DNA from: Agreia pratensis
GTDB taxonomy: Bacteria; Actinomycetota; Actinomycetes; Actinomycetales; Microbacteriaceae
DNA length: 64,000 nt
Assembly (NCBI RefSeq): GCF_900177685.1
Contig: NZ_FXAY01000002.1
Coordinates: forward strand, 1 to 64,000
Direction: 5' to 3'
Both the position numbers and the translations under genes were made by a program. Of the stretch, positions 22,875 through 31,439 are shown piece after piece. Position 1 is the stretch's first letter. The number at the start of each line of letters is the position of its first letter. The notes beneath the pieces were generated by a model. The model worked only from the letters and a program-made list of their open reading frames with translations. It searched no databases and was not told the origin of the DNA.

Positions 22875-23366
22875 ATGTTTTCTCTGAACGACAAGACCAT
22901 CCGCGAATCCTTCGTGAACGCGTCCCGCAAAGAACTCTCCGACCTCACCCTGCCCGCCGGGTTCGCTGAGATCGACTGGCAGAAACTCGACTACGTCGGC
23001 TGGAACGACCCGAAGCGCCCCCGACGCGCGTACGTCGTCGTTCCGGTCGGCGACGTCGCGGTCGGCGTGCTGCTGCGGAGGGCCGACACGAAGCCCGCAT
23101 CCCGAGCCCAATGCTCGTGGTGCCAGGATGTGCAGCTGCCCAACGACGTGGTCTTCTTCAGTGCGCGTCGCGCGGGTGCGGCCGGGCGCAACGGCGACAC
23201 CGTCGGCACGCTCGTGTGTTCTGAGTTCGAGTGCTCGCGCAATGTGCGCAAGCTGCCCGCGATGGCGTATATCGGCTTCGATGTGGAGGCCGCGCGGCTC
23301 GAGCGCATCGCGTCGCTGCAGAAGCGCGCGGCCGCCTTCGCCGACGACATTCGCGCCGACGACTGA
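22875..23366 (+). CDS. EF-G-binding (FBP/FusB) C-terminal treble-clef zinc-finger protein
   Basis: The 163-residue protein has the FBP-type C-terminal treble clef: CSWCQDVQLPNDVVFFSARR with a first Cys pair, then TLVCSEFECSRNVRK with the second pair, and a short helical tail. Staphylococcal FusB/FBP proteins bind EF-G and rescue it from fusidic acid-stalled ribosomes. Actinobacterial members share the zinc domain, but their role is less clear. The N-terminal region (LNDKTIRESFVNASRKE) fits the family. ATG 22875 is used because longer frames lack similarity. Confidence 0.85.
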   Translation: MFSLNDKTIRESFVNASRKELSDLTLPAGFAEIDWQKLDYVGWNDPKRPRRAYVVVPVGDVAVGVLLRRADTKPASRAQCSWCQDVQLPNDVVFFSARRAGAAGRNGDTVGTLVCSEFECSRNVRKLPAMAYIGFDVEAARLERIASLQKRAAAFADDIRADD

Positions 23367-23386
23367 CGCGGCCCGGCGCATCCATG

Positions 23387-23432
23387 TGGCGGTAATCGAC
23401 CCATATTCGGCGAGGAGGGTCGATTACCGCCA
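23387..23432. repeat. Perfect 16-bp inverted repeat after the FBP-type gene
   Basis: tggcggtaatcgaccc at 23387-23402 and its exact complement at 23417-23432 surround a 14-base loop. It lies in a convergent gap, 20 bp after a stop codon, and has no T-tract. It may be a U-less terminator or a REP-like element. Confidence 0.75.
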
Positions 23433-23467
23433 AGTCGTGCGCGCTGGGTGCCAAGTTGCTGCGGAGA

Positions 23468-23788
23468 TCAGGCGCGGGTTTCACGCTCCTCGAGCATCTC
23501 GGCGATCATGCGGTCGTGCAGCTCGGATTCCGACGAGTCGTTCGGGTCCATGCCGAAGATCCAGGTGAGCCCGCGAAGCCCGCGGTTGTCGATGCCGATG
23601 AGGGCGATCGAGATGGTCTCGTTCTGCTTTGCCTTGCCGCGCGCCCAGGCGAGCGTCTCGGTGAACGTCGCATCCGACACATCGACCGTGCGCACCGCAC
23701 GATCAGGAACGGTCGCGAAGTAGACGCGGAAGTGCGAGGAATGCTGCTCCCAGGTGCTGTCGCGCTCGTCGGAATCCACGATATTCAT
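23468..23788 (-). CDS. Hypothetical conserved protein
   Basis: The 106-residue soluble protein begins MNIVDSDERDSTWEQHSSHF and has a central TISIALIGIDNRGLRGLTWIFGMD segment and an acidic helical end (ELHDRMIAEMLEERE). It looks like a small actinobacterial conserved protein, but I cannot name a domain. Convergent with the FBP gene and separated by the inverted repeat. Confidence 0.65.
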   Translation of the reverse strand: MNIVDSDERDSTWEQHSSHFRVYFATVPDRAVRTVDVSDATFTETLAWARGKAKQNETISIALIGIDNRGLRGLTWIFGMDPNDSSESELHDRMIAEMLEERETRA

Positions 23789-23854
23789 GCCCACGAGCCT
23801 AGAGCTTTGGCTGCCGCCAGACGTACCCTTGCTGCACGAGACAAGGAGGTCGCC

Positions 23855-24190
23855 GTGACGGTATCGCGCCTGCTCGCCCAGATGACGGTGAGCGATTCCG
23901 CGCAGTCCATTCCCTGGTATTCGCTGCTGTTCGGGCGCGGCCCCGACGCGCGTCCGATGGACGGCCTCGTGGAGTGGCATCTCGCCGACACGTTCGGCGT
24001 GCAGGTGTGGGTGGAGCCCGAGAGGGCCGGCACCTCGTGCATGGTGCTCGACGACGACGATCTGGATGCCCGGCTTCAGCTGCTCGACGGCGCCGGTATC
24101 GAGAACGGCGGCATCAGGGCGGCAACATCGTCTCGGATACTGCCGGTCGTCGACCCCGACGGCAACCGGATCGTGTTCACCGGCGCCTGA
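23855..24190 (+). CDS. VOC superfamily (glyoxalase/bleomycin-resistance fold) protein
   Basis: The 111-residue single-domain VOC protein starts SRLLAQMTVSDSAQSIPWYSLLFG and ends with the classical VVDPDGNRIVFTG strand, where the terminal metal ligand is usually Glu but is Val here. A very strong Shine-Dalgarno (aaggaggt) precedes the GTG start at 23855. Function may be binding rather than metal catalysis. It is divergent from the small gene at 23788. Confidence 0.82.
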   Translation: MTVSRLLAQMTVSDSAQSIPWYSLLFGRGPDARPMDGLVEWHLADTFGVQVWVEPERAGTSCMVLDDDDLDARLQLLDGAGIENGGIRAATSSRILPVVDPDGNRIVFTGA

Positions 24191-24220
24191 GTCGGGAGTT
24201 GCCGGGCGTCGCGTCGCTGA

Positions 24221-26572
24221 TCACTTCAGGCCACAGCGTGCGTCACTGCAGTTCAGCACGGTGCCGGCCCACCTCTGATCGTTCCTGGGTGGCCTGGCCT
24301 CGCCGGGTTCGTAGTCGAAGGTGTCGACGTCTGTTCTGACATCGCCCGCGAGTCTGTCGCCCACGGCGATGATCGGATTACCCCGCGAATCGAGGCTCAG
24401 GGCGAGTGCCTCGGTCGACGAGAGATCGTCATCCAGCGCCAGCTTCGCGATCGAACGCGACTCGAGATCGGAGCAGGCCGCGTCGAGGCAGTCGATCAGA
24501 TCGAGGGATGCGCGCCGCTTGTCGGCGACGGCGATGAGCGGGCGACCGCTCTCGTCGATGGCGAAGGCGGGAGTCCGCGACCACGAGTCGAAGCCCGTCA
24601 GATCACGTGTGCCCGCAGATGCGCATGATGCGTCTGCGCAGCTGATCAGTCGCAACTCGGAGCTTCCCTCGGGGCGGGACAGAAGGACGGGCAGCCCATC
24701 GGCGCCGAGCTCGATCCGCGCGCCGAACGTCTCGTCGTAGCCGCTGTAGCGGGCTTCGTCGGTCTCGGTGATGTCGGCCAGCAAGGGCGCCTCGACGCGG
24801 AACTCCGCACTATCGGCTTTCGTCGAGAACACTCGCAGGGCGGGAATCGGTTCCGGGCTTCGAGAGTCCTCACGGTCGGCCAGGGTCACGACCGCTGTGC
24901 CATCCTCGGTGACGACGAGGTCGATCGATGCGCTGCTCGGGCTTCCCCCGATCCACTCGAGCTGCGTCGTCTTCGTGGTCGCCGACGAGCAGGCGTCGTC
25001 GTCGCAGAAGACGATCCACATCGTCGCCTCGGGCGGGCCACCGGTTCGCCGTGCCACTGCGGCGATCACCGGATACTCGCCGTCGTTCGACACGGCCACG
25101 GCGCTGCGGTCGGTCACGGTTCGGGCGTCGACCTCGTCGTCTTCACTGAACGTCGAATCGAGCGTGGCGACCGTCGTGCGGTCTCCGGGGGGAATCGACG
25201 AGGACGGCCCACCGCTGCGGTTCGTGTCGTCCCATCGACGCAGTTCGTCGGCGCTCGTCGACACCGCGTCGAGCTCGAACCGATTGTCGGCGGTGTCCTC
25301 CTCGTCTCCGACGAACATCCACTGCGCGGTGAAGAGGCCGCCGTCGTCGGTCTCGACGGTGTCCGTCGACAGATACGACGACAGGGTGGAGATCGGCGAA
25401 CAGCTCGCGCCCTTGCAGAGTCGCATTGAGAACCGGTCGTAGCCGACGTTCGCGCTCAGCACCGCTGTGCCGTCATCGCCCACAGGCACGATGCTTGCCG
25501 AATCCTCGATCGTGGGCATGGTGACGGCCGAGTACGACGCGAATCCCCACGGGTTCACCAGCGCGAGCGGCGCCGCGAGCAGCGCGGGAACCAGCAACAC
25601 GGCAAGCCCGACGAGCGCGCCCCCGCGGGTTCCGGCATCCGATTCTTTCTCTGCCCACGAGGGCGCAGACATCGGAACGATGGGTTGGGTGGCGATGCGG
25701 GCGCGGGATTCCTCACGAACGACCACGGCGCGAACCGCAACGGCAGAGAGCACGAGAACGAACACGGCGGGAACGACGATGCCGAGCGCGACGGCGACCA
25801 TGGCGGAGAGCAGCGACTGGGGCATGAGCCCGGCGAGCAGCCTGAGACCCACGCCGAGACCGCCGACGACCACGGTCGCGATGATGAGGTTGACCCTGGG
25901 CGTGCGGTCTTCGGCCCGCCCAGAGACGACGACCTTGCCGGAGCGCCATGCGCGCGCCAGAGCCTGACCCCACGACGCGCTGCGCAGAAAGAGCTGCGGC
26001 CACGCCAGCAAGAGCGGCGCGACCACGATCAGAACGATGAGGGCTAGAACGAGGCCGCCGATCGCCCATAGCGGTGCGATGGCCAGCGCGACGGATGCGG
26101 CCACGGCCGCGACGAAGAGAGCGAGCGCGCCGACAAACGCCAGCACAACCAGGCCGGGGCGACGGGCGGCACGGCCCCACGCTGCGCGCGCCGGAAGGCT
26201 GGAGTCGGTGGTGTTCGCGATGAGGGAGTGTGTGGCCGCGGTGATACCGAACGCGTGGCCCGCGCACAGGAGGACAGCGGCGACCACTGCGGCCACGAGG
26301 CCTGCAGTCGACGAGGTCAGCTGGGTGAGGTTGCCATTCACGATCACCACCGCCTCGTTCGGCACGATCGTCAAGCCCACGACCGTGGCCACGACGGCGG
26401 CGAAGATCACGGGAACGCCGTAAGTCAGCAGTGGTGACGGTGACAGGAAGACCAGGGCCCATGCGCGGGGCGGACCGTACATGCGGCGAGCCGCGTCGCG
26501 AGCCGCCTCAGGGGAGCGTTCGGGCTGTGAAGTCTCGGCGGCGGGTGAGGTCTGCGAGGCTGAATCGGGCAC
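24221..26572 (-). CDS. Large membrane protein with an extracytoplasmic repeat domain
   Basis: The 783-residue protein has a disordered N-terminus, about seven to nine hydrophobic segments up to residue 350 (for example LVVLAFVGALALFVAAVAAS, GALVGLAVLLVPALLAAPLA) and a 430-residue extracytoplasmic part. That part contains repeated Asp/Gly-rich strands and recurring Cys pairs spaced as C-x4-5-C (CKGASC, CDDDAC, CADASC, CLDAAC, CSDARC), each preceded by a similar beta unit. This suggests a disulfide-stabilised beta-propeller. I do not recognise a named family. It is divergent from the UvrA-like gene. Confidence 0.75.
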   Translation of the reverse strand: MPDSASQTSPAAETSQPERSPEAARDAARRMYGPPRAWALVFLSPSPLLTYGVPVIFAAVVATVVGLTIVPNEAVVIVNGNLTQLTSSTAGLVAAVVAAVLLCAGHAFGITAATHSLIANTTDSSLPARAAWGRAARRPGLVVLAFVGALALFVAAVAASVALAIAPLWAIGGLVLALIVLIVVAPLLLAWPQLFLRSASWGQALARAWRSGKVVVSGRAEDRTPRVNLIIATVVVGGLGVGLRLLAGLMPQSLLSAMVAVALGIVVPAVFVLVLSAVAVRAVVVREESRARIATQPIVPMSAPSWAEKESDAGTRGGALVGLAVLLVPALLAAPLALVNPWGFASYSAVTMPTIEDSASIVPVGDDGTAVLSANVGYDRFSMRLCKGASCSPISTLSSYLSTDTVETDDGGLFTAQWMFVGDEEDTADNRFELDAVSTSADELRRWDDTNRSGGPSSSIPPGDRTTVATLDSTFSEDDEVDARTVTDRSAVAVSNDGEYPVIAAVARRTGGPPEATMWIVFCDDDACSSATTKTTQLEWIGGSPSSASIDLVVTEDGTAVVTLADREDSRSPEPIPALRVFSTKADSAEFRVEAPLLADITETDEARYSGYDETFGARIELGADGLPVLLSRPEGSSELRLISCADASCASAGTRDLTGFDSWSRTPAFAIDESGRPLIAVADKRRASLDLIDCLDAACSDLESRSIAKLALDDDLSSTEALALSLDSRGNPIIAVGDRLAGDVRTDVDTFDYEPGEARPPRNDQRWAGTVLNCSDARCGLK

Positions 26573-26609
26573 CTAAAGGACACTAACAGCGGTCGAAAAA
26601 GCTTCACAG

Positions 26610-26639
26610 GGGGAGAACTCCCCATACCCCGCATACGAT
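26610..26639 (+). promoter_or_regulatory. Promoter with a 14-bp palindrome before the UvrA-like gene
   Basis: ggggagaactcccc (26610-26623) is a perfect palindrome in the -35 region, and TACGAT (26634-26639) is a good -10. Transcription would begin at or within a base or two of ATG 26644, giving a leaderless mRNA. Confidence 0.5.
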
Positions 26640-26643
26640 TGAA

Positions 26644-29100
26644 ATGGTGCAGACAGAACCGAACCAGCCCATCGCATCCGCCGAACCCGGGTTCGTTCGC
26701 GTACGCGGCGCCCGCGAGAACAACCTGCGCGACGTCGACGTCGATGTGCCGCGCGACCGCATCGTCGCCTTCACCGGGGTCTCGGGATCGGGCAAGTCGT
26801 CGCTGGCGTTCGGCACCATCTTCGGTGAGGCGCAGCGCCGCTTTCTCGAATCGGTCGCTCCATACGCGCGACGTCTGATCGCGCAGGGCAGCACTCCTCA
26901 CGTCGATGAGATCACGGGTCTGCCTCCCGCCGTGGCTCTGCAGCAGCGGCGTGGCGCCCCCAGCTCGCGTTCGACCGTCGGCACTCTCACGACGCTGTCG
27001 AATCTGCTGCGCATGCTCTACTCCCGGGCTGGCAGCTACCCCTCGGATGCGACGGGCCGGCTCGATTCGGACTCGTTCTCTCCCAACACGGCGGCCGGCG
27101 CATGCCCGCGCTGCCACGGACTCGGCATCGCGCACGACGTGACCGAGGCGACGGCCGTGCACGACCCGGGCCTGAGCATCCGAGACGGAGCCATCACAGC
27201 CTGGCCCGGGGCCTGGCAGGGCAAGAACCTGCGCGACGTGACAGCGGGGCTCGGCTACGACATCGATCGGCCGTGGCGAGAACTGCCGCAGAAAGACAGA
27301 GACTGGCTGCTCTTCACCGACGAGCAGCCCGTGGTCGAGGTCACTCCGCAGCGCGATCGAGTGGCGAAGCCCTATAAGGGGCGCTTCTGGAGTGCCAAGA
27401 GCTTCATCATGCACACCCTCGCCGACTCGAAGAGCGAGGCCCAGCGCAACCGGGCACAGCGCTTCGTAGAGACGGCGCCCTGCTCGCTCTGCGGGGGCAG
27501 CGGCCTCACACGGGCGGCACTCGCGGTCACCTTCGCCGGGCACAGCATCGCAGAGCTGAACGACATGCCTTTCGCGGGTCTGGCCGACGTGCTGCGCCCC
27601 ACCGCTGAACTGAAGACGGCGGGTGCCGCACGGTCCGACCGCTCGTCGGGCGAACTCACCGAGGTCGCGGTAACGATCGCCTCAGACCTACTCGCTCGCA
27701 TCGAGGTGCTTGTGGGCCTCGGCCTCGACTACCTCGGCCTGAGCCGCGCTACTCCGACCCTGTCGCCCGGCGAGATGCAGCGTCTGCGCATCGCCACCCA
27801 GCTGCGGTCGGGGCTCTTCGGCGTGATCTATGTGCTCGACGAGCCGTCGGCCGGGCTGCACCCCGCCGACGCCGAACCTCTCATCACGGTGCTCGAACAG
27901 CTTCAGGCGTCGGGCAACTCGGTCTTCGTCGTCGAGCACAATATGGATGTCGTGCGCCGGGCCGACTGGGTCGTCGACGTCGGCCCCGGGGCCGGGTCGA
28001 ACGGCGGATGCGTTCTCTACAGCGGGCCCGTCGGCGGGCTTTCCGGCATCGAGGAATCGGTTACGCGACCGTTCCTCTTCGCCTCGTCGGCTGATGCGCC
28101 GCCGCGGCGGGTGGCACGCGACCCCCAGCGCTGGCTGGGCCTGCGCGCGGTCTCGCGGCACAACATCCAGAATCTGGATGTCGATGTGCCGCTGGGCGTG
28201 CTCACGGCGGTCACCGGGGTGTCGGGCTCGGGCAAGTCGAGTCTCGTGGGCGGCGTGCTTGCCGAAAAAGCGCTGCACGACGACGCCGTCGATCGCGTCG
28301 TGCAGGTCGATCAGAAGCCGATCGGGCGCACGCCGAGGTCGAACCTGGCCACTTACACGGGGTTGTTCGACGCCGTGCGCACGACCTTCGCCGCGACCGA
28401 CGAAGCGCGCGAACGCGGCTACGACGCCGGTCGCTTCTCGTTCAACGTCGACGGCGGGCGCTGCCCGACCTGCCTCGGAGAGGGCTTCGTCTCGGTCGAG
28501 CTGCTCTTTCTGCCGGGAAGCTACGCGCCCTGCCCAGACTGCGGCGGCACCCGGTACAACGCGGAGACCCTCGAGGTGCGGTACCGCGACGCGTCGATCG
28601 CCGATGTGCTGGCGATGACCGTCGACGAGGCGGCAGAGTTCCTCGGCGATGTCGCCGTCGCGGCGCGCAGTCTCGACACCCTGCGCAAGGTGGGGCTCGG
28701 GTATCTTCGCCTCGGCCAGCCGGCCACCGAGCTGTCGGGAGGCGAAGCTCAGCGCATCAAACTCGCGACCGAGTTGCAGCGTGCCCGGCGCGGCCACACG
28801 CTCTACGTTCTCGACGAGCCGACGACCGGGTTGCACCCGGCCGACGTGCGCTTGCTCGTGGCACAGCTCAACTCGCTCGTGGATGCCGGCAACACGGTCG
28901 TGCTCGTCGAGCACGAGATGAGCGTGGTCGCCGACGCAGACTGGGTGATCGACATGGGCCCGGCCGGAGGTGACAAGGGCGGGAGGGTCGTGGTGGCGGG
29001 AACTCCGGAGGTGGTCGCCGCAAACGGCGACAGCCGCACCGCGCCCTACTTGGCCGCGGCGCTCGGCTCGGTGCTGGCTTCGGCGATCTCCTCGGTCTGA
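26644..29100 (+). CDS. UvrA-like ABC ATPase (short UvrA2/DrrC-type)
   Basis: The 818-residue protein has two ABC domains, each with Walker A (GVSGSGKSSL, near residues 45 and 530). The signatures are LSPGEMQR in domain 1 (degenerate) and ELSGGEAQR in domain 2, with Walker B VLDEPSAGLHP and VLDEPTTGLHP. Zinc-ribbon Cys motifs are CPRCHGLG, CSLCGGSG and CPTCLGEG/CPDCGGT. Shorter than UvrA (about 950 residues), it belongs to the UvrA2/drug-resistance class, which lacks the UvrB-binding domain. It may protect DNA from intercalating drugs. The last 55 bp overlap the convergent regulator. Confidence 0.9.
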   Translation: MVQTEPNQPIASAEPGFVRVRGARENNLRDVDVDVPRDRIVAFTGVSGSGKSSLAFGTIFGEAQRRFLESVAPYARRLIAQGSTPHVDEITGLPPAVALQQRRGAPSSRSTVGTLTTLSNLLRMLYSRAGSYPSDATGRLDSDSFSPNTAAGACPRCHGLGIAHDVTEATAVHDPGLSIRDGAITAWPGAWQGKNLRDVTAGLGYDIDRPWRELPQKDRDWLLFTDEQPVVEVTPQRDRVAKPYKGRFWSAKSFIMHTLADSKSEAQRNRAQRFVETAPCSLCGGSGLTRAALAVTFAGHSIAELNDMPFAGLADVLRPTAELKTAGAARSDRSSGELTEVAVTIASDLLARIEVLVGLGLDYLGLSRATPTLSPGEMQRLRIATQLRSGLFGVIYVLDEPSAGLHPADAEPLITVLEQLQASGNSVFVVEHNMDVVRRADWVVDVGPGAGSNGGCVLYSGPVGGLSGIEESVTRPFLFASSADAPPRRVARDPQRWLGLRAVSRHNIQNLDVDVPLGVLTAVTGVSGSGKSSLVGGVLAEKALHDDAVDRVVQVDQKPIGRTPRSNLATYTGLFDAVRTTFAATDEARERGYDAGRFSFNVDGGRCPTCLGEGFVSVELLFLPGSYAPCPDCGGTRYNAETLEVRYRDASIADVLAMTVDEAAEFLGDVAVAARSLDTLRKVGLGYLRLGQPATELSGGEAQRIKLATELQRARRGHTLYVLDEPTTGLHPADVRLLVAQLNSLVDAGNTVVLVEHEMSVVADADWVIDMGPAGGDKGGRVVVAGTPEVVAANGDSRTAPYLAAALGSVLASAISSV

Positions 29101-29939
29101 GGCTCGTCGAGCTCGTTGGTGTCGTCGGGGGCACGCAGTCGGGCGAGGAGATGTTCGATGGCGAAGCCGGCGGGAGAGTCCGGCTCGCACACGATCACGT
29201 TCATAAAGAGGCCACCGGGCACATCGAGTACCTGGAACGGAAGCTCGACCCAGCCGTAGCCCTCAACGAAATTGGGAGCGAGTCCCGAGGAGAAGGGTCG
29301 CGCCTCGTGGGCCAGCCAGAGCTCGCGGAAGTCGGCGTCGGGCATGAGCTGGTCGACGATCTGCTGCAGACGAGGGTCATCGCAGTCGGCGTGGAAGCGG
29401 AGCGCCGCCACGGTGTCGCGAGCTGTGTCGCGCCAGCGTTCGTTCGTTCGATTCTCGACAGGAGTCGAGAACATGATCACGACGTAGTTGTTGCCGGGCA
29501 CGGCGTAGCCGGGCGACAGGGCGGCTGCGAGAGTGTTCACGAAGATGATGTCTTGATTGCGGTCGAAGATGACCGCTGCCGTTCCTGCCCACTGGTCGAG
29601 CAGTGTACGCAGGAGCTCGCCGACCTCGTGATGCGGTGTCTGTGGACGTGCATCGGAGGGTGACGGAAGAGCGAGTCTGTAGAGGTAGCTTCGACCGCTG
29701 TCGTCGAGGTCGAGCGCGCGGGCCAATGCCTCGAGCACTTGCTCGGACACGCGGTGGTTCTGCCCTTGCTCGAGCCGCACGTAGTACTCGAGACTGATTC
29801 CCGCTCGTTCGGCGACCTCTTCGCGCCGAAGACCTCGCACGCGGCGCTGAGGATCCGGCGGATATCCGACGTCTTCGGGCTTCAAGGCGGCGCGTCTCGC
29901 GCGGAGGTATTCCGCGAGAACCACCTGCTTTGCCGTCAT
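29046..29939 (-). CDS. XRE-family regulator with MmyB-like ligand-binding domain
   Basis: The 297-residue protein has an N-terminal helix-turn-helix (RGLRREEVAERAGISLEYYV) and the conserved LRARRAAL and GQNHRVSEQVLEALARAL segments. The MmyB-like PAS domain follows (AAVIFDRNQDIIFVN..A, LRFHADCDDPRLQQIV). Family members bind a fatty-acid-like ligand and often control a neighbouring oxidoreductase gene. ATG 29939 is used. The acidic C-terminal tail overlaps the UvrA-like gene end. Confidence 0.9.
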   Translation of the reverse strand: MTAKQVVLAEYLRARRAALKPEDVGYPPDPQRRVRGLRREEVAERAGISLEYYVRLEQGQNHRVSEQVLEALARALDLDDSGRSYLYRLALPSPSDARPQTPHHEVGELLRTLLDQWAGTAAVIFDRNQDIIFVNTLAAALSPGYAVPGNNYVVIMFSTPVENRTNERWRDTARDTVAALRFHADCDDPRLQQIVDQLMPDADFRELWLAHEARPFSSGLAPNFVEGYGWVELPFQVLDVPGGLFMNVIVCEPDSPAGFAIEHLLARLRAPDDTNELDEPQTEEIAEASTEPSAAAK

Positions 29940-30114
29940 GACTCCAGCATAGAAGAATTCTGGAGTCGTCATGCAAGAAATGTCGTTGTGCTCGTGCTGG
30001 TGATGAATGCAGGGTGGCATTCTCAGGGCCACCCGCGATCCACTTCGCCGGGCCTAGCCTGACCTGTGGACCCGGCCGTGGGCATCCCGCCGTGCTGATT
30101 CAGGAAGCGAAACC

Positions 30115-30579
30115 ATGTCACAGATCGACGAACGACTCACCGCCTTGGGTATTGAGATCCCCCAGCAAGCCGCGGCTCCCGCGGGTGCCTATGTTCCCGC
30201 CACCATCAGCGGAAACCTCGTGTACACGGCCGGCCAGCTGCCTTTCATCGACGGGAAGCTCCCGCTCACGGGCAAGGTCGGCGGGGCCGTGAGCGCTGAG
30301 GATGCGCAGGGCTTGGCCCGCACCAGCGCGATCAACGCGCTCGCGGCGATCGCCGCCGTGCTCGGTTCGCTCGACCGCATCACGCGGGTCGTGAAGGTGA
30401 CGGGATTCGTTGCATCCGACCCGTCGTTCACGGGGCAGGCAGGCGTGCTGAACGGCGCCTCGCACCTTCTCGGAGACATCTTCGGCGACGCCGGCGTGCA
30501 CTCGCGCAGTGCCGTGGGGGTAGCCGTGCTGCCGCTCGACTCGCCCATCGAGGTCGAGCTCATTGTCGAATTCCACTGA
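30115..30579 (+). CDS. RidA (YjgF/YER057c) family protein
   Basis: The 154-residue protein has the RidA fold: a VPATISGNLVYTAGQLPFIDG start, the central DAQGLARTSAINALAAIAAVLG helix, ITRVVKVTGFV and the late HSRSAVGVAVLPLDSPIEVEL strand. It lacks the full RidA catalytic arginine motif (R-x-x-V is present as RSAVGV), consistent with the Rid6-like actinobacterial class. It may hydrolyse reactive enamine/imine intermediates. It is followed 29 bp later by an esterase in the same direction. Confidence 0.88.
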   Translation: MSQIDERLTALGIEIPQQAAAPAGAYVPATISGNLVYTAGQLPFIDGKLPLTGKVGGAVSAEDAQGLARTSAINALAAIAAVLGSLDRITRVVKVTGFVASDPSFTGQAGVLNGASHLLGDIFGDAGVHSRSAVGVAVLPLDSPIEVELIVEFH

Positions 30580-30608
30580 CCACAACCCATCCACACAAAG
30601 GAGAAATC

Positions 30609-31325
30609 ATGACTGACAACCTGACTGTCGTACTCGTTCACGGAGCCTTCGCGGAATCCGCCAGTTGGAGCGGTGTCATCGCCGCCCTGCAGGCGAAGGG
30701 CGTCGACGCGTTCGCTACGCCCAACCCGCTGCGCAGCGTCACGACGGATGCCGACAACGTGCGCCGGGCCGTCGAATCCGTCGGGGGCCCGGTCGTTCTC
30801 GTGGGCCACTCGTACGGCGGAGCCGTGATCACCGAGGCGGCCGTCGGCACCGACGTGGTCAAGGGTCTCGTCTACGTCTCGGCGTTCGCTCCCGATCATG
30901 GCGAGAACTCGCTGCAACTCACCGGCCAGTTCCCCGGCTCGACCCTCGGTGAGACGGTTCGACCGTATCCTCTCGGCGACGGAACGAACGACCTCATCGT
31001 CGACCGAGAGCTGTTCCCGCAGCAGTTCGCCGGAGACGTGCCCCTCGACGTGGCGAAGATCTCTGCGGCGACGCAGCGCGCCATCCGTGACTTCGCACTG
31101 GGAGAGCCCCAGCCGGCCGAGACGCCCGCGTGGAAGACGCTGCCGTCGTGGTTCATCTTCGGTTCGGGTGACAAGAACATCCCCGTCGAGGGAATGCGCT
31201 TCATGGCCGAGCGTGCCGGTTCGCTGAAGACGGTCGAGCTCGACGGCGCATCGCACTCCAGCATGGTCTCGCACCCTGATGCCGTGGCCGAGCTGATCCT
31301 GGAAGCGGTCGCTCACCTCTCGTAG
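30609..31325 (+). CDS. Alpha/beta hydrolase (salicylate-esterase/HNL-like)
   Basis: The 238-residue protein has VLVHGAFAESASW (oxyanion strand), the nucleophile elbow GHSYGG (Ser near residue 68), an Asp in FGSGDKNIP and a His in GASHSSMVSHP. It belongs to the plant MES/HNL-like subfamily of alpha/beta hydrolases found in actinobacteria. The substrate is unknown. ATG 30609 follows a clear AAGGAGAAA leader. Probably co-transcribed with ridA; the next gene, hsp20, has its own regulatory region. Confidence 0.88.
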   Translation: MTDNLTVVLVHGAFAESASWSGVIAALQAKGVDAFATPNPLRSVTTDADNVRRAVESVGGPVVLVGHSYGGAVITEAAVGTDVVKGLVYVSAFAPDHGENSLQLTGQFPGSTLGETVRPYPLGDGTNDLIVDRELFPQQFAGDVPLDVAKISAATQRAIRDFALGEPQPAETPAWKTLPSWFIFGSGDKNIPVEGMRFMAERAGSLKTVELDGASHSSMVSHPDAVAELILEAVAHLS

Positions 31326-31356
31326 GCCGATGCCGAGAAATTTCCCGGCGAACTGG

Positions 31357-31383
31357 TTGGCACTCTCGGTGGTCGAGTGCTAA
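31357..31383 (+). promoter_or_regulatory. CIRCE element (HrcA operator) of hsp20
   Basis: ttggcactc (31357-31365), nine bases, gagtgctaa (31375-31383) matches the CIRCE consensus TTAGCACTC-N9-GAGTGCTAA with one mismatch. It lies 57 bp before the hsp20 start. Confidence 0.88.
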
Positions 31384-31397
31384 TTTAACTTTCACAA

Positions 31398-31418
31398 GTT
31401 GAGTCAAGTCGACTCAGG
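31398..31418 (+). promoter_or_regulatory. HAIR-like element (HspR operator) of hsp20
   Basis: gttgagt (31398-31404), seven bases, actcagg (31412-31418) resembles the HspR site CTTGAGT-N7-ACTCAAG, with mismatches at the first base and at the end. It lies 14 bp downstream of the CIRCE element. Confidence 0.6.
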
Positions 31419-31439
31419 TTCACAGAAAGGGGAATCCTC

